Shown: positions 20,733 to 32,972, counted from the stretch's first letter. The stretch: DNA of 64,000 nucleotides from Ephydatia muelleri (GCA_013339895.1 JABACO010000007.1:1737929-1801928), one strand, 5' to 3'. Notes: generated from the sequence alone by a model not told the origin. Numbers and translations: made by a program.

Positions 20733-20737
20733 GACTC

Positions 20738-21890
20738 ACAGTGCTTTGTATGTGTATTTCATATTATAGTTAACCATGCAGTGCTTACAAAAAGTAGTGT
20801 TTATAGACTCACGATATGCTTGCATGTTGTTGTGAATGGATTAATGAGCATTAATTGACTGTAAATAACAATATGAGTAGTATGATGTGATGCTTTTGGT
20901 GACGGTGTGGTATGGGCCTGTGCAGGTTAAGGTAAGCTCTCTCTTACACCTGCATGTGGAGTGGTTGATGTGATGAATCAGCTCCTCCTCTATATGGCAA
21001 TAGTCCTCCTCTGTTGGGTGGTATCCATGGTGATGTGGACACCAGCAGTGGGTCAGTGTAATAGCACCAGCTCCATCACTAGGTACAGTGTACATTTTTA
21101 AGGGAATAATTGAGAGACTGTGAAATGGAGGAACACATATGTACAAAGAGAGCAGGGGGCTGCATGGTGTATGCAGTGCTTCAGTACACAGGTACCACAT
21201 GTACAACACTCACCCGACACACACATGCCACCCACACAAACACACACATAGCACAACCAAACAATAAATGGACAAATGGTTGTTCAATCAAATTACCATA
21301 TCCAGAAATTTCAATACATCGAGAGGACATCTATGCATTATATTTTCCGATTGCATCAGTGGATAGAGAAAATAGAATATTTAATGGCATTTGCACTGAA
21401 AGAAAAAGTGCTAAAAGTGATTAGTACTTGCGGTCGCGGTCATTACGTACTGCGCGCTGTAAGTCGTGCTTTACGTCATGCATGAACTAGTTAACAACGC
21501 TTGTGCACGAGATCTCATATCGGTCCCCAACACATAACCATTTGCGGAAATGCTTCTATTAAGTCGAAGGTAGCAACTGAGCTTTATCGCCGCGCCTCAG
21601 TCTGTCTTTGATCAGCCAACACACGTTCAATCCTGGCCCGCTTATACTAGTACCGGTACCATTAACGAGACTATGAACTGTACTCGTATAAATATGTTTA
21701 CACCGATTAGAAGTTGGCCCAACATTCCACAGCCTAACATTAATAAACAATTAACTTCATTAACACCTACAACGGCGCGCGCATTCATTGAAATTTGTGT
21801 CACACGCTTACCAATTGCATGCATATTTAATACATTACATGAACGGCATCGCATCTTGACCTATAGTGAGTGCAGAGACATAAATTGACA
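20738..21890. other. no confirmed gene; possible Cys-rich exon at about 20841-21085 (minus)
   Basis: On the minus strand an open stretch after CCTAG|TGATGG encodes THCWCPHHHGYHPTEEDY and STCRCKRELTLTCTG. It is Cys/His-rich and unplaced in any family. The remainder is AT-rich unique sequence. Confidence 0.3.
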
Positions 21891-21892
21891 TT

Positions 21893-21965
21893 ATCTGAGT
21901 GCTTCTATACTATAGCCTCACCAGTCCACCCCTCCCTATGCCAGTCCATTTCGCTTGTGTACACA

Positions 21966-22033
<68 letters not shown>

Positions 22034-22262
22034 CTACACCACACACACACACACACACACACACATATGCACACCACACACCACACACACACACACCACA
22101 CACACACACCACCATGGCTTTGTCAACTTTGGTCATTTTAACCATGCAGAGGACCTGGGGTAATGCTGTGAGTGCAATGACATCAAGGGACCTTATCTGA
22201 GTGCTTCTATACTATAGCCTCACCAGACCACCCCTCCCTATGTGCCAGTCCATTACGCTTGT
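21893..22262. repeat. 70-bp direct duplication flanking (CA)n
   Basis: TATCTGAGTGCTTCTATACT and the following 50 bases occur at about 21893-21960 and again at 22194-22262. A CA microsatellite (21962-22110) lies between. Confidence 0.85.
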
Positions 22263-22985
22263 AGGAATGCGCCTGATCCAAACGACATATTTGCACTGAG
22301 ATGGGGAAAGTCTTTTTACATGAGAAGAACTTCCCACACTTCAAAAGAAAACCTTGGAGTAAGCATTTTACAGTGATTTGAACTTTACTAAATGTCTGGT
22401 ACTAATTTTCAAGAAAGCATTATCCATTTCCAAGACACATAACATAAAAAGTTGTGAAAGATCTTGAGGTTTAAACTGTAATATTGATGCACATAAAAAT
22501 TTATTCATCCTTTAGCCGACCCTCCGGGCCATCTTGAGTAAAGATATAGTACTTGCTATTTGATCTTCAAATCTACTTCAACGAAATTAAACAGCTTCAT
22601 AAAGAAGATTTGTACTGGCCTCTTCTAGAATTTTCTGACAAGGTACACAATTCTCACCCATATCATCAATTTGACATTAGGAACATTCCTCCCATTTACA
22701 GGTATTAGAAGTGTTTTACTTTCTTCAAGAACATGACTGTGATGTAAAAAAAAAAAAAGGCTGCACTGTCATTGTCTTTCTTAAGCAAGTGTGTAGTTTG
22801 GCCAGAGGTGAGTTAATGTATCAATGGTAGAAAATAGAACATAAATCACAATGTCTATACATTTCCAGATTGTCGTAGCTCTACTGATGGATACATTTAA
22901 CCTTGAGAGAAAGAAAGCAATAAAACACTTCCTTAATCAAACACTATACCAACTGTTTTCTATTTACATGATTAATCATAATGTA
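22262..22985 (+). pseudogene. degenerate second copy of the 3' half of the Ulp1-linked gene
   Basis: Pieces align in order with 1930-2640: APDPNDIFALRWGKSFYMRR (with PDPNDIFGLKWGKDHYF), LYWPLLEFSDK (with ANWPLQHCYDM), VLEVFYFLQEHDCDV (with VLEIFHYLMEM), and VVWPE then LLMDTFNLERKKAIKHFLNQ (with VWPE and RKQAISHFLN). The intron positions (after SDK/YDM and after VWPE) are the same. A poly-A run near 22750 breaks the frame. The peptidase half is missing here. Confidence 0.7.
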
Positions 22986-23052
22986 TGGTGTTAGTAAATA
23001 ACCATGTTGGTTGGCTGGCTGGACCAGCTTGCTCAAATGCATTTTTATTATG

Positions 23053-23310
23053 TAATTGGGACAGTTTCCGCGAAAATTGCCCCACGGTTAAAATGTTATA
23101 ATAATGCATCGCGTCTGAATCGCTATAACTTCCCAACGGATAACGCTATCGACTTCCTATTTTCAACACTTCATACTACACCATTTCACTATGCAGTGTT
23201 GAAAATAGGAAGTCGATAGCGTTATCCGTTGGGAAGGTATAACGATTCAAACGCGATGTTTTTATAACATTTTAACCGTGGGGCAATTTTCGCGGAAACT
23301 GTCCCAATTA
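23053..23310. mobile_element. foldback (MITE-like) element, 258 bp
   Basis: Left arm 23053-about 23170 and right arm about 23196-23310 are near-perfect reverse complements. They start TAATTGGGACAGTTTCCGCG and end CGCGGAAACTGTCCCAATTA. The central loop is about 25 bases. TA at the edges may be the target duplication. No coding sequence. Confidence 0.92.
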
Positions 23311-23412
23311 TTTTAAACAGCAAGTATAATCAATACATACAACATGCAAACATGTAGCAATACAGCTGTGCTGATATGATGAGCAGTAAGGAATACATGT
23401 CTGAATACAACC

Positions 23413-23900
23413 TTGCAGGCACTGCCCTGCTCCTTAGGCTTACCAAGCCATGGCATGGATCTGGGAGCTATAAGTGCAGATTCTGCCTTCGCTAGTGTCA
23501 CCACGGCTGTTGCTTGTAGAAAGAATGGTATGCACTTCACAGGATTAGTAAAGACAGCAACCCGAATGATTCCTAAGCAGTATCTTGATGAGGTGGAAGA
23601 GGTACGGTGATGATGTCACACTAACTTCAATTCCAGTGTAGAAGACCATAAAATCATGGCCATGCATGGAGGGATAAAGTTAGAAAGTGTTTCGTGTGCA
23701 CACATTCTACAACTCTCCCTGGTAAGCCATCTAACAAGCGCAGATGGAGAGAGGTGCTTGATGAAGATGGAGAGGAATGTGAATGCATTCACATTCAGCA
23801 GCTCACATTGTACATGTATGTATATATTCACTGATTTTTGTAGCTGTCCTATCAGTTTACAGCTTCGTTTTGAAAGACCACACGAATATAATCTATGATT
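23413..23900 (+). pseudogene. piggyBac-type transposase relic
   Basis: The frame ALLLRLTKPWHGSGSY, shifted by one base into ISADSAFASVTTAVACRKNG and HFTGLVKTATRMIPKQYLDE, matches the part of piggyBac DDE transposases around the aspartate in aDSyFaS and the downstream GvvKTat..fP segment. A little further RWREVLDEDGEECE may continue it. It is broken by frameshifts and truncated at both ends. Confidence 0.7.
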
Positions 23901-24097
23901 TATGACAAGTCATATGACTTAAGTCATATGACTTAAGTCATAAACGTACGGACAATCTATGATTAAAAAGACTCTCCATGTCACCACATACCGTCACGAA
24001 TTACTAATTAACCTCTGATTATAAGAAAGATATGCATAGCTCTAATCTGATTGGTTCCCCCAAATTCTGGTGAACTTAGGTACAAGCAGTTCACCAG

Positions 24098-24156
24098 ACG
24101 CGTAGCGGTGATGTAATCCACCCGCAGCTGTGTAACGTTGGGTCTGGGTACGAGAC
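24098..24156. repeat. dispersed repeat end, inverted copy
   Basis: GCGTAGCGGTGATGTAATCC and GGGTCTGGGTACGAGA are the reverse complement of the palindromic unit at 43648-43740. Confidence 0.75.
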
Positions 24157-24832
24157 TACATTATGAAAGACTACGAGCAGGTCCACCCCAGTAACTTTGC
24201 AAGCACTGCGAAGGAAGTACACGCTAAATCCTGTGTCTAACAAGCTGCATCCATTTCTGAGCAGGATCGAATCTAAATTCAAACAGGCTAGACAGTAAGG
24301 AACATTCTTAATACGATACATGCATAATGTCAAGTGCAAATAAATGTTCTAAGCATCTTAGAAGCAAAGTCAGACACTATCATTACACATACATGCAGGC
24401 TGAAAGGTTACAAGAGGAACTAGCAAGGATAGAGCAACCTCCTGAAGCATGTGGCAATAAAACTTGAAATTCCACCTGCATGAGTATGGTTAAGAATGAA
24501 CCATGCAGAAAAAAATAAGAATCGGACTGATAGGAGAGCAGTGTATGGGGTCCATTCAACAGGTCGTCACGATCAACAGCACACCCAGCAGATAAACTGA
24601 AGTACATAATGAAGGAGAATTCGCTCAAGTCTATAACGCTGTCTAATATACGACACCGCTGGTACTTTCCATAGTCAGACGTGCTAAGCTTGTTCGGTTC
24701 TGAAAAGATTCCATATATAGTTAAAACAAAATCAGTCAAAAGCATAGTCACAATTCCAGTTGCTACGCACTTTCAGTTTGTGAGGTGAATAACAAATAAA
24801 TGTAACGTGACGCCCACATCAGCTATGCCAAC

Positions 24833-25981
24833 TAGGGTGTGTAACCGGTTATCAGGTTATTCGGGTTATTCGGATACTCGCAAAAACCTATCCGTTCGAA
24901 TAGCAATTTAGCATTATTCGGAAAAATCGATTAGTAAATTTTATCTATTCGAATAACCGGTTATGTTTCTCCATTCGGAATGGTATTTTACGTTAGGTAT
25001 TTTTCGTCGTCAGCATTGACAATTCGATTCGCCCATTATTCGAATACCTTTTTATACAGATATCCGGATATGATTTTCGATTGATAATTACATACATGCA
25101 ATGTGGGGGACGCTATTAAGAATTTGATAGGTATTGAGTAAGATAGTAATATAATACAATATTTAATGTGCATCAATTGGGGATACAAAATATACAGCGT
25201 AATGTTGTCTTCAAGTAGTTAAAAGTTCATTAGTATATGCCACGAGTTGTGTTTATATGTAGTAGCAATAAATTTATGTACCCGTACTAGTATTGCATTG
25301 TTTTATTGTACAGTGGTACGAAGTGAACATATCTGAGTATTGAGCTAGCGAGTGAAATAGAATGACAGACTTCTCACCCACTTCAAGTAAGTATAAGCGC
25401 TCTGTTTGAGTATGTATAGGAATTAGAGATCATTACGCAATCGTACTAATGGGAAATTTCATATGCATTTAGCGAGAACGTGAATAGAGTGTTGTTGGAT
25501 GATTGTAAGTGAAGTACGTGATTGTAGGTGATGTGTTGTGAGTTTTTAATGGTGATGTCTGGTCTCAGTGGTTAGTGTTGGATGGTTAGGTTTACATTAC
25601 TATTGATATTTACAAGTGCATGGTAAAGATATACAATTTATTAAACTCTATTTGGCAAACACATGCTACTGTAGAGTGTAGACCTTTGTGTCTCTATATT
25701 TTCTACTGACATGAATAGCTCTAGTTTGGGTGCGAAACCAGGTGGATTTCTGTGCAGACATAAATTATCTTCTCAGTGTGCACTCCATAAGCACCATAAC
25801 CTGAATAACCTAGGTAATCGGCAGGAAATTTGGCAAAACCTATTCGGAAAAATCGATTTTGTTTTTTAAACTATTCGGAAAAATCGATTTTCAAGTCCAC
25901 AAAAACCTGAAAAATCGATTAGTGTTTTAAAAGTATTCGGAAAAATCGATTTTCATTATGCAGGGGAGGTTACACACCCTA
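24833..25981. mobile_element. non-autonomous hAT-type transposon
   Basis: Perfect 14-bp terminal inverted repeats TAGGGTGTGTAACC (24833-24846) and GGTTACACACCCTA (25968-25981) are flanked by the identical 8-bp ATGCCAAC (24825-24832 and 25982-25989). The 8-bp duplication is characteristic of hAT elements. Both subterminal regions carry repeated TATTCGGAAAAATCGATT motifs in either orientation, as in transposase-binding regions. The interior shows no transposase. Confidence 0.93.
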
Positions 25982-26373
25982 ATGCCAACATTACAGATAA
26001 AAGTTAGTCACGAGTGTTAATTGTTAAAAGCTTCTTATAGCTTTTAACAAACTATTTACACACCTGGTATAAAATATACCCCCGTGACTTCTTCGCTATA
26101 AAAAATACAAATCAGACCTTGCAGCGAACCGCTAAAAATGCGGACCGATCCTCCCAACCAGTTGACGTATATATAACGCCAACCGGCTCGATCATATATA
26201 TAGCAGCCCTCAGTTTGTATCTATAATATTCTTAGCAAGAGTTGTGATTGAAACAAGATTGTTTTTGTTTACAGATTGTGACGATTTGTGTACGTTTAAT
26301 AACTCTAAATCCGTTTTAGATACAATGGGAAAACGATTAAGCCAGTCTTGGCAGCTTTTCACTTGTCGTTTAC

Positions 26374-27672
26374 AAAGGAAAAAGTTTGAAACGTCCAGTC
26401 ATGGTTTTTCATGGTGGTTTTAACATTAAACCACTCTAGGATTGGTGGTCTAGCGTGGAAATAGCGTAAAAACCATCCTGGGATTAATGGTGCTAGTTCC
26501 GTACGCGGTATACCCCGTATATATATACGCGGGGTATACCCCGTTAATTTGTTTGCGATTTATTAAGGTCTAGGACATCGCAAATATTCTGCAGTTGCTA
26601 CAAACATATGAAGGAATGGTTGAATAACAAGGGTACACAATACTGTACATGTAGTTATAATACTTTCCTACGACATGTAGCGTTGCGAACGTTTTCGCTA
26701 ACTTTATCAGTACAAGGGTTATAATTCATCGTCCAGCGGCTTTATAAAGAAACCACCGATGTCAAAACTATACTAGCTAGCGCTCGTATTTAACCTCACG
26801 AACGTGAACATTTATTACACGCTGACACATTGCTATTTTATTAGTACTAGTTCTGATGCTTGCTGCATGAATTCACACAATAGTGTGACTCACAACAAGA
26901 CATGATTAAATTTTATACGCGTACTTGTTTCCCAGAAGGCAATTCATGCACATCATGTTACCCCTTCGATTATATTTATCTCCGATGTTACCTATTTCGC
27001 GAGGCACAGGCATGTACGTAACCTCAAAATCCTGAACTGGATGGTGCCTGCCATTTCTAGTTGATCAAGTAGGGACGCGTGGTGGCTACAATAACTGTTA
27101 GACCCACAAAGCAATTGAATATAGTTAAAACAAAACCCACCAAACCGAGTACGACTCCGTATAACCATTAATAATAGTATTATCACCATTTAATATTGTA
27201 ATGTATGCGTGTCAAACCAAATACAGTGTATAAAGTCTTTGCTCTAACTTGATTTGGCAGGGTCAAGTGATGACTACACAAAGATCTTTAAAACACACAT
27301 GTGATGCAATACTGAGATTTAAATGCTGAAATTTTACACAATAGTAAATTACCCTAAGCCTTACATTCGTTTGTAAGCTACGGTAAAATCGGACATATGG
27401 TTTGTTTCATTTCAGGCCCACGTTGTATACCCGGTATACCCCGGAACGGAAGAGATTAAGCGTCCAGGGTGGGAATATTGTAAAAACCATATGGTCTTGT
27501 CCTGGTTTTGTCGAACAAAAACCATGTTGAAGCAAGCTTCAACATGATCGTTTTTACCACCCTGGACGGGATGGTTTTTACGCCACGCTAGACCACCAAT
27601 CCCGCCAGAGTGGTTTTATGTTAAAACCACCATGAAAAACCGTGACTGGACGTTTCTTCTCACTTTTTCCTG
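26374..27672. mobile_element. element with about 100-bp terminal inverted repeats, no visible gene
   Basis: The left end (AAAGGAAAAAGTTTGAAACG, then TCCAGTCATGGTTTTTCATG through CGTAAAAACCATCCTGGG) is the reverse complement of 27561-27672, with modest divergence. Inside, palindromic GGTATACCCCG motifs occur near 26510-26540 and 27430-27445, and a further hairpin (ACCATGTTGAAGCAAGCTTC) near 27530. The interior is AT-rich and non-coding. Superfamily not assigned. Confidence 0.78.
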
Positions 27673-28149
27673 TGTTAGGTCCCTCGGCTCAGTGTATTGC
27701 TGGATAAGGCGGAGAAAAGGTGTGTTCTCATCCCCAGACATGAGCATACCTCTGTTAACACAGGGTCAGCAGTTGCTCCACTACCGTACGTCTTGACCAA
27801 GAGTTGAGAAGGTTAAGAGACGAGCTAAAAGATGCTCCAAGTAATTAGTTTCCCTCATTCATTTAGGTCACATCGTATCTGAAGTGTGGTTTTGTATGTG
27901 CATGTCTCTCTTTGCTGTCATGTGACATTTCCCATTTGTACTGAGTTTAATGTTCCTGATTATCGCTTAATCAACCTAATCTCTGTGCACACATGGCAGC
28001 TGTTACTTCATGCATGGTTACACAAATCATAGTAAGCTTATAATACTCATGAAGGGTGAAATGGGGACATCTCAGCAGAATTGCCCTTGCATTCTGCCTC
28101 ATAAAGTGACAACTTAGATTTGGCTCAGTGTTTCACTTTCATTTGCATG

Positions 28150-28400
28150 GCAAGTCTGCTCAACCTGGAAAAGCTTCTTGCACGTCGCATCCCCAACCAC
28201 CATAGACTTCAACAACTACATGTCCAGCCCAACCTTGAACTCATCTCATCGTTTTCAGCGTGCTTTCCAACCTCACCATGCACATTCTGCAGCAGGAGTT
28301 GCCTGAAGCCCAAACTTGCTTCCAGAATGAGATCTGTATTAAGCGGATGGATGGCTTTTAGGTCAAATGCTGCAGGGTGGGAGAGGGGACCAGCTTGGCA
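28150..28400 (-). pseudogene. relic of the C-terminal region of an RLE-type retroelement protein
   Basis: On the minus strand, broken frames read ENDEMSSRL, then LGWTC, then VVVEVYGGWGCDVQEAF, then SRLSRLAMQMK. This follows the order of the C-terminal region of the intact protein at 53541-57362 (CQELGWACIPLAVETFGNWG, then FFRLASALGM). Stops and frameshifts throughout. Confidence 0.45.
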
Positions 28401-28542
28401 CCACTACATCTACTGGTCTACTATACAACCAACCTCCCTTCTCACTTCTGTGATTAGCTAGTACACACCAATCTTGGCAAACTATGTACTGTAGGAATGC
28501 TGAATATTAAACACATATCGATCTAGAGGTCAGAGTATGTAT

Positions 28543-31500
28543 TCAGTTCAGAGCTATCTCTATTTCCTCGCCAAGTATTCAGTTCAATTTCTCTTAGCAC
28601 ATCAACTAGTGTCTGCCATGTTACAGGTTGCCTTCCAGTACCATTGATCCACTTCTTATACACAGCTGTAACAATCTCTACAGGGTTACCGTGGCATTGC
28701 TCCTTAAGACTGTCGACTATCTCACAGTTGTCATCATCCAAGAGGAACATTGCTAAATTGGTATAGCATGTACATGTACTGGTTCTCTGTATGATGTTAA
28801 GGTTCTTCTTTGCACCATCACCCGGGATTGGAAGGGAAGTCAACAGCTTCACTGTAGGCTTACCTGTGTATAATAGAGGCCATCATTAACATGTGCACAC
28901 TCATAATGAAACTAGGGCTAATATCATCAGCGTGAAGATAATTGCTTGCATGTACCAGAGAGAAACCCTGTGTGCACATGGCACAAGCTATCTTTATGTA
29001 CATGTAATAATAGTCTGGTGTCCTGTGGTCTGAGTATGATGATGGTGGCATGTACATCACTATCATGCACCAAGTACATGTACTGCTAAATAACTTTAGT
29101 CATACAAGTGATTACTGTGAACCTATGAGAATTGCACATTAATATCCAGACGTGCACTGTAAAAGTGTTTTTCTAGTGGATTGATTATGCTATATCAAAT
29201 AATGAACATGGCAAAACGGTGCCATTGCAGAGATATACATCAAGAGACTATTCATGAAGCTACACAGCATGTACATGTGGCTGGTCCTCATTTGTACTAA
29301 CCTTTCAGCTGCACTACTACCGGTACAAGTCTGTCTCTCATCTCTGGCTGGGATGAAGACACTGCAAGTTTACAGGAGTCATAACTGAGTGTATTCCACT
29401 TATGTAAATACATGCAAACACAGACAAATCTTGTTGCTTGTTCTATATGTTCAAATCTGACTATTACGGTGTGATCATGAGCAATGTTTTAACTCAGGCT
29501 GGTGGAGTATGTGACTCATGTGAGATCTTTACTAAACAGGTATGCCATGGATTTAAGTTGTAGTGTTGAATACTACGTGCACGGAGTGCTGTATATTGTG
29601 ATGGTGCAGGCTGGGAGGATTGAGTCCATTCTTTCCTTGGGCCCCTCTACCCATCTACATACAGTCGTTATGAAATACCTTTTTTCTGCTCATGCGACAT
29701 CACCTGAACATGAAGAGCAATAGAAAGGTAGTAAACAGAAGTCAAATTGTTAGCATAATATAAAAGTGTCAAATTCCCATTTCTGATTCTTGCAACAGTA
29801 TTTTCAGCAAGAACAATGCAGTATTTAAAAGATTTAATTTGTCAAAATTAGACTTACACATTAAAAAGCACATGTTCCATAAAGAACATGAAAATAAGCC
29901 ATGCATTAGTGACACGTACCTGTGGTGGTAGAAACCATTGCTTATGTTCCATGGATAGATCACTTGGACTACCACTATAGCAACATTTCATTCCAGAGAC
30001 TCACAATTGAATGTACACATAGCAGGGTGCTGATACTGGGAGTAACTAGCATCCGGACAATCGCATGTCTTTGAACAATAGAACCCATATGATGGAGATG
30101 GATATTGCATATGTTTGCAAACCTCTGCAATGCCTTGCTTATGTCTTGATAATCTTATATTTCACACATGAGTAATCTTGTGGATCTTTTTTCACAAGGC
30201 ATACTTCATAGTGTGCAGAGAATGCACTAAATATTACATTGTATGATTTCCTGAACATGTACAATAAAATTTTATTTTATTTCTGAATGGGTATCACCTT
30301 TATCAAGCTCCCATTTGTGCTGAACAATAAGCCTAGTTGTTGCAGCACAGAAGAGCCCAACAGGACAGTAGCCATGATCAAATAATACCAAAACGAGGGA
30401 AGAATTACTGGATTGGTTACAAGACAATTTCACCTTGGGTAGCACTGAAGGCATAAAGAATATATTTGTTCCCTCCATTTTAGATATATATGACGATGAT
30501 GTAACAGACTAATTAGCTCATCCACCGTTAAACAACCTGGAACATCTTTGAGAACTGAAGCATCTAATTGTCCCTTCTGTCTCAGTAACTTCTTATATTT
30601 AAATTGAGCACCACAATTAGAGTTTTCATCAAAATACTGAATAATAATCTGTGAGATGGAGTCAAAAATTAGCTGGAAGTCAATAATTACACATTGATCC
30701 AATTTAGGGATATCAGAATAGTATAGCAGTGTGCCTGCTTTAAAGTGGAGATACTGAAGAACTGCATCTACATGCTCATCTTGAACTCCACAATGTCTAG
30801 CTATGCCTATACAGTCACTTTTTTCTAGCTTGCGTAGCTCTTTCTGTTTGGCATGTTTACGAAGAACAAAATCAAACACCAGCCAAGGTGCTGGAATATC
30901 TTTAGGATCTAACCGTGATATCATTTTTCAATTTTTTCCTTCACTAATACTATATCTTGTTATTGCTATTGTCAATAGCAGTAATAAGGGTTTTTATATT
31001 TCTAACCTCGTGAATTCATATGCTTTAGATTGATGCAACAAGCCATCCAAATCCAAAGCAATTTTGGTGATTTAGCTTCAATGTCCCCCTCTTTGCCATC
31101 ATGACTGACCTCTAGTTTTATCCTTATGAGTACCAACTAGTAACATTTTGCATTGAAAAGAGCTGCATCCTTTTGCGAAACAAAACTGGAAATGGCATGG
31201 AAAATATATCTTTAACAACATAGGTATCCTCCCATGCCTTTTGCCCTCCACTTCCACTCTCTGGCTGATACTGAACTGTATAGGATGTTTCTAGATCATC
31301 AGTTAGTTTGAAAATAAGAACTGTTAGAGATGGACCACTTATTAGGAGAGGAAATATCTCTGAAAGCTGGGCTGTCCACCTCCATCAATAATTGTGCAGA
31401 AACGTAGCATTGTCAATATTAAGAGCACTGACTATGTCTTTCCATTCACCAGTTTGAACAGCATTTAAGAAAAGCTCTTCAACATTAATATCTACATTAT

Positions 31501-32030
31501 CTACATCTGTAATTGGACTGGATTCAATAACTGCAGTAGCGTGAATAGGGTCACTTGTTTTCTTTGTACACCTGGGGATGGTGCTGTATCCATATCCTGT
31601 ACTGCTAGTGGTTCAGCAATCTTTTGTGGCTCTGCAACTGGTTTCTGCTGCACATCATGTTCTATGGAAGTCATATTTCTGGAAAGTTATTAAGGGACCA
31701 CCGCTTTTGATTACATGTTGCAATTGTGTATTGCCTAAGCATCGTAGCAATGCTTTTGCTATGTCATCTAATCTTTGAACAGTCCATTTCCATTCATTAT
31801 TTTCCTCATTAGTCATTAGTATTCGTTCAACAACAATAGGATCACAAATCTCTGCAATGTTTGTGCTTGGTTCAATGTTGCCACACTGTTGTAATTTAAA
31901 ACCTCAACATGTCGCAGAAGCTGTTTTCTAAGAGTACTTTTTCCTGCTCTTGGAGTGCCATAGAAAATTAATTTGAATAATCTGAAGTTGTTTAAAAGTG
32001 ACAGATTTATAATTTGCCATAACTTTCGAT
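28543..32030 (-). pseudogene. ROC-COR-Death protein (frameshifted)
   Basis: ROCO proteins are GTPases with a COR dimerisation domain, and animal versions often carry a death domain. Reading on the minus strand: ROC P-loop FYGTPRAGKSTLRKQLLRHV (about 31930-32000); GFKLQQCGNIEPSTNIAEIC and KWTVQRLDDIAKALLRCLGN; a linker; switch motif DGGGQPSFQ (about 31370-31392) followed by EIFPLLISGPSLTVLIFKLT; base-specificity motif LLVGTHKDKT (about 31115-31145). COR follows at 30924-30280 (LHFKAGTLLYYSDIPKLDQC; FDHGYCPVGLFCAATTRLIV). Exon 29291-29362 and exon 28863-28543 give SLPIPGDG and a death domain (LAMFLLDDDNCEIVDSL; KKWINGTGRQPVTWQTLVDV; LREIELNT). At least five one-base frame changes occur (about 31893, 31690, 31570, 31365, 31158) plus one near 28587. 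They are dense enough to suggest a pseudogene, though this assembly also has indels in sound genes. Confidence 0.75.
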
Positions 32031-32110
32031 ATCATCTTTGATGACAATTCTGAAGACAATGAATAAATGTTGTTTAAAATCGAAATGTATATGGCCTAGG
32101 CCACAATTTG

Positions 32111-32769
32111 AGTAGCGGTAAAAAAAAAAAGTTCCCGTAGCGTTGTAATGGTATTTACATTGCACGGTGTAACCGTATTACGTCATGGTACAGCTACGTT
32201 CGACCAACACATACACCGTATATTAATTTTAACCATTGCATGGAGGTGAGAACACATTGTGCCGTGTTTAAAAACGGGGCTCACATGCACGGTGACTCAG
32301 TGGTCTCGTCATCTTTCTCCATTTGTTCATCAACAAGCACTTAATCTCAGGTGTTTATTTGACGGCTTACCACTTGCCATAATGACACCTTATGTTACCT
32401 GTTTCAACAAAGCGCTTTATGAATTTGTAAATTCCACGTGAGAAGCCACCATGGCCCTCCCCCTTCAAGTACTTTTGGATGTATGGTGAACCGTAGCCCT
32501 TAAAATGGTAGAGAATGTGAAACTTTTGGTACGTTGAATACGCCATTTTAGCCACGAAGTAACAACCACTGTGCATTTATTAAGATGCACTACCGTTCTT
32601 TTAGCTGGCTTTCAAGACAGAAATGGTGTGTTTACAAATTTAACACGATGTGTTAGAATCACGCTCAAAACACGCCATGGTGTTTGAGCGGAAATTGTAT
32701 GGCATGGAACGACCGTTCAATGGAATTGCTACTGAGACGGTACGGGGAACTTTGTTTTGACCGCTACTG
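32111..32769 (-). mobile_element. Tc1/mariner-like insertion with truncated transposase
   Basis: The ends AGTAGCGGTAAAA..GTTCCCGTA (32111-32139) and TACGGGGAAC..GACCGCTACTG (32741-32769) are inverted repeats, with TA beside the right end. On the minus strand, ATG at 32546 opens MAYSTYQKFHILYHFKGYGS, then GFSRGIYKFIKRFVETGNI, which fits the N-terminal helix-turn-helix of Tc1/IS630-type transposases. The catalytic part is gone, leaving 59 residues and a total of about 660 bp. It sits between the FN3 and ROC exons. Confidence 0.65.
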
Positions 32770-32972
32770 TATATCATTCAAAAGGTGTATGCCATACATC
32801 CATCACACATAAGTGAAATTGATATAGATACACAAGCTTGTTTGTAGACTTCGGAGGACATTTTAATACACAATAAATTTATTTATATGGAATTATATGC
32901 CAGAAACAGCATGCAGAATCATTAACTTATGAAGCACAATGTAAATCAGTACAATCCTATCTCCACAATTAC

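Noticed and set aside
23890..23945. Tandem TGACTTAAGTCA palindromes as a regulatory cluster
   Set aside because: They are AP-1-like by eye but very short and beside a transposon relic; no gene depends on them.
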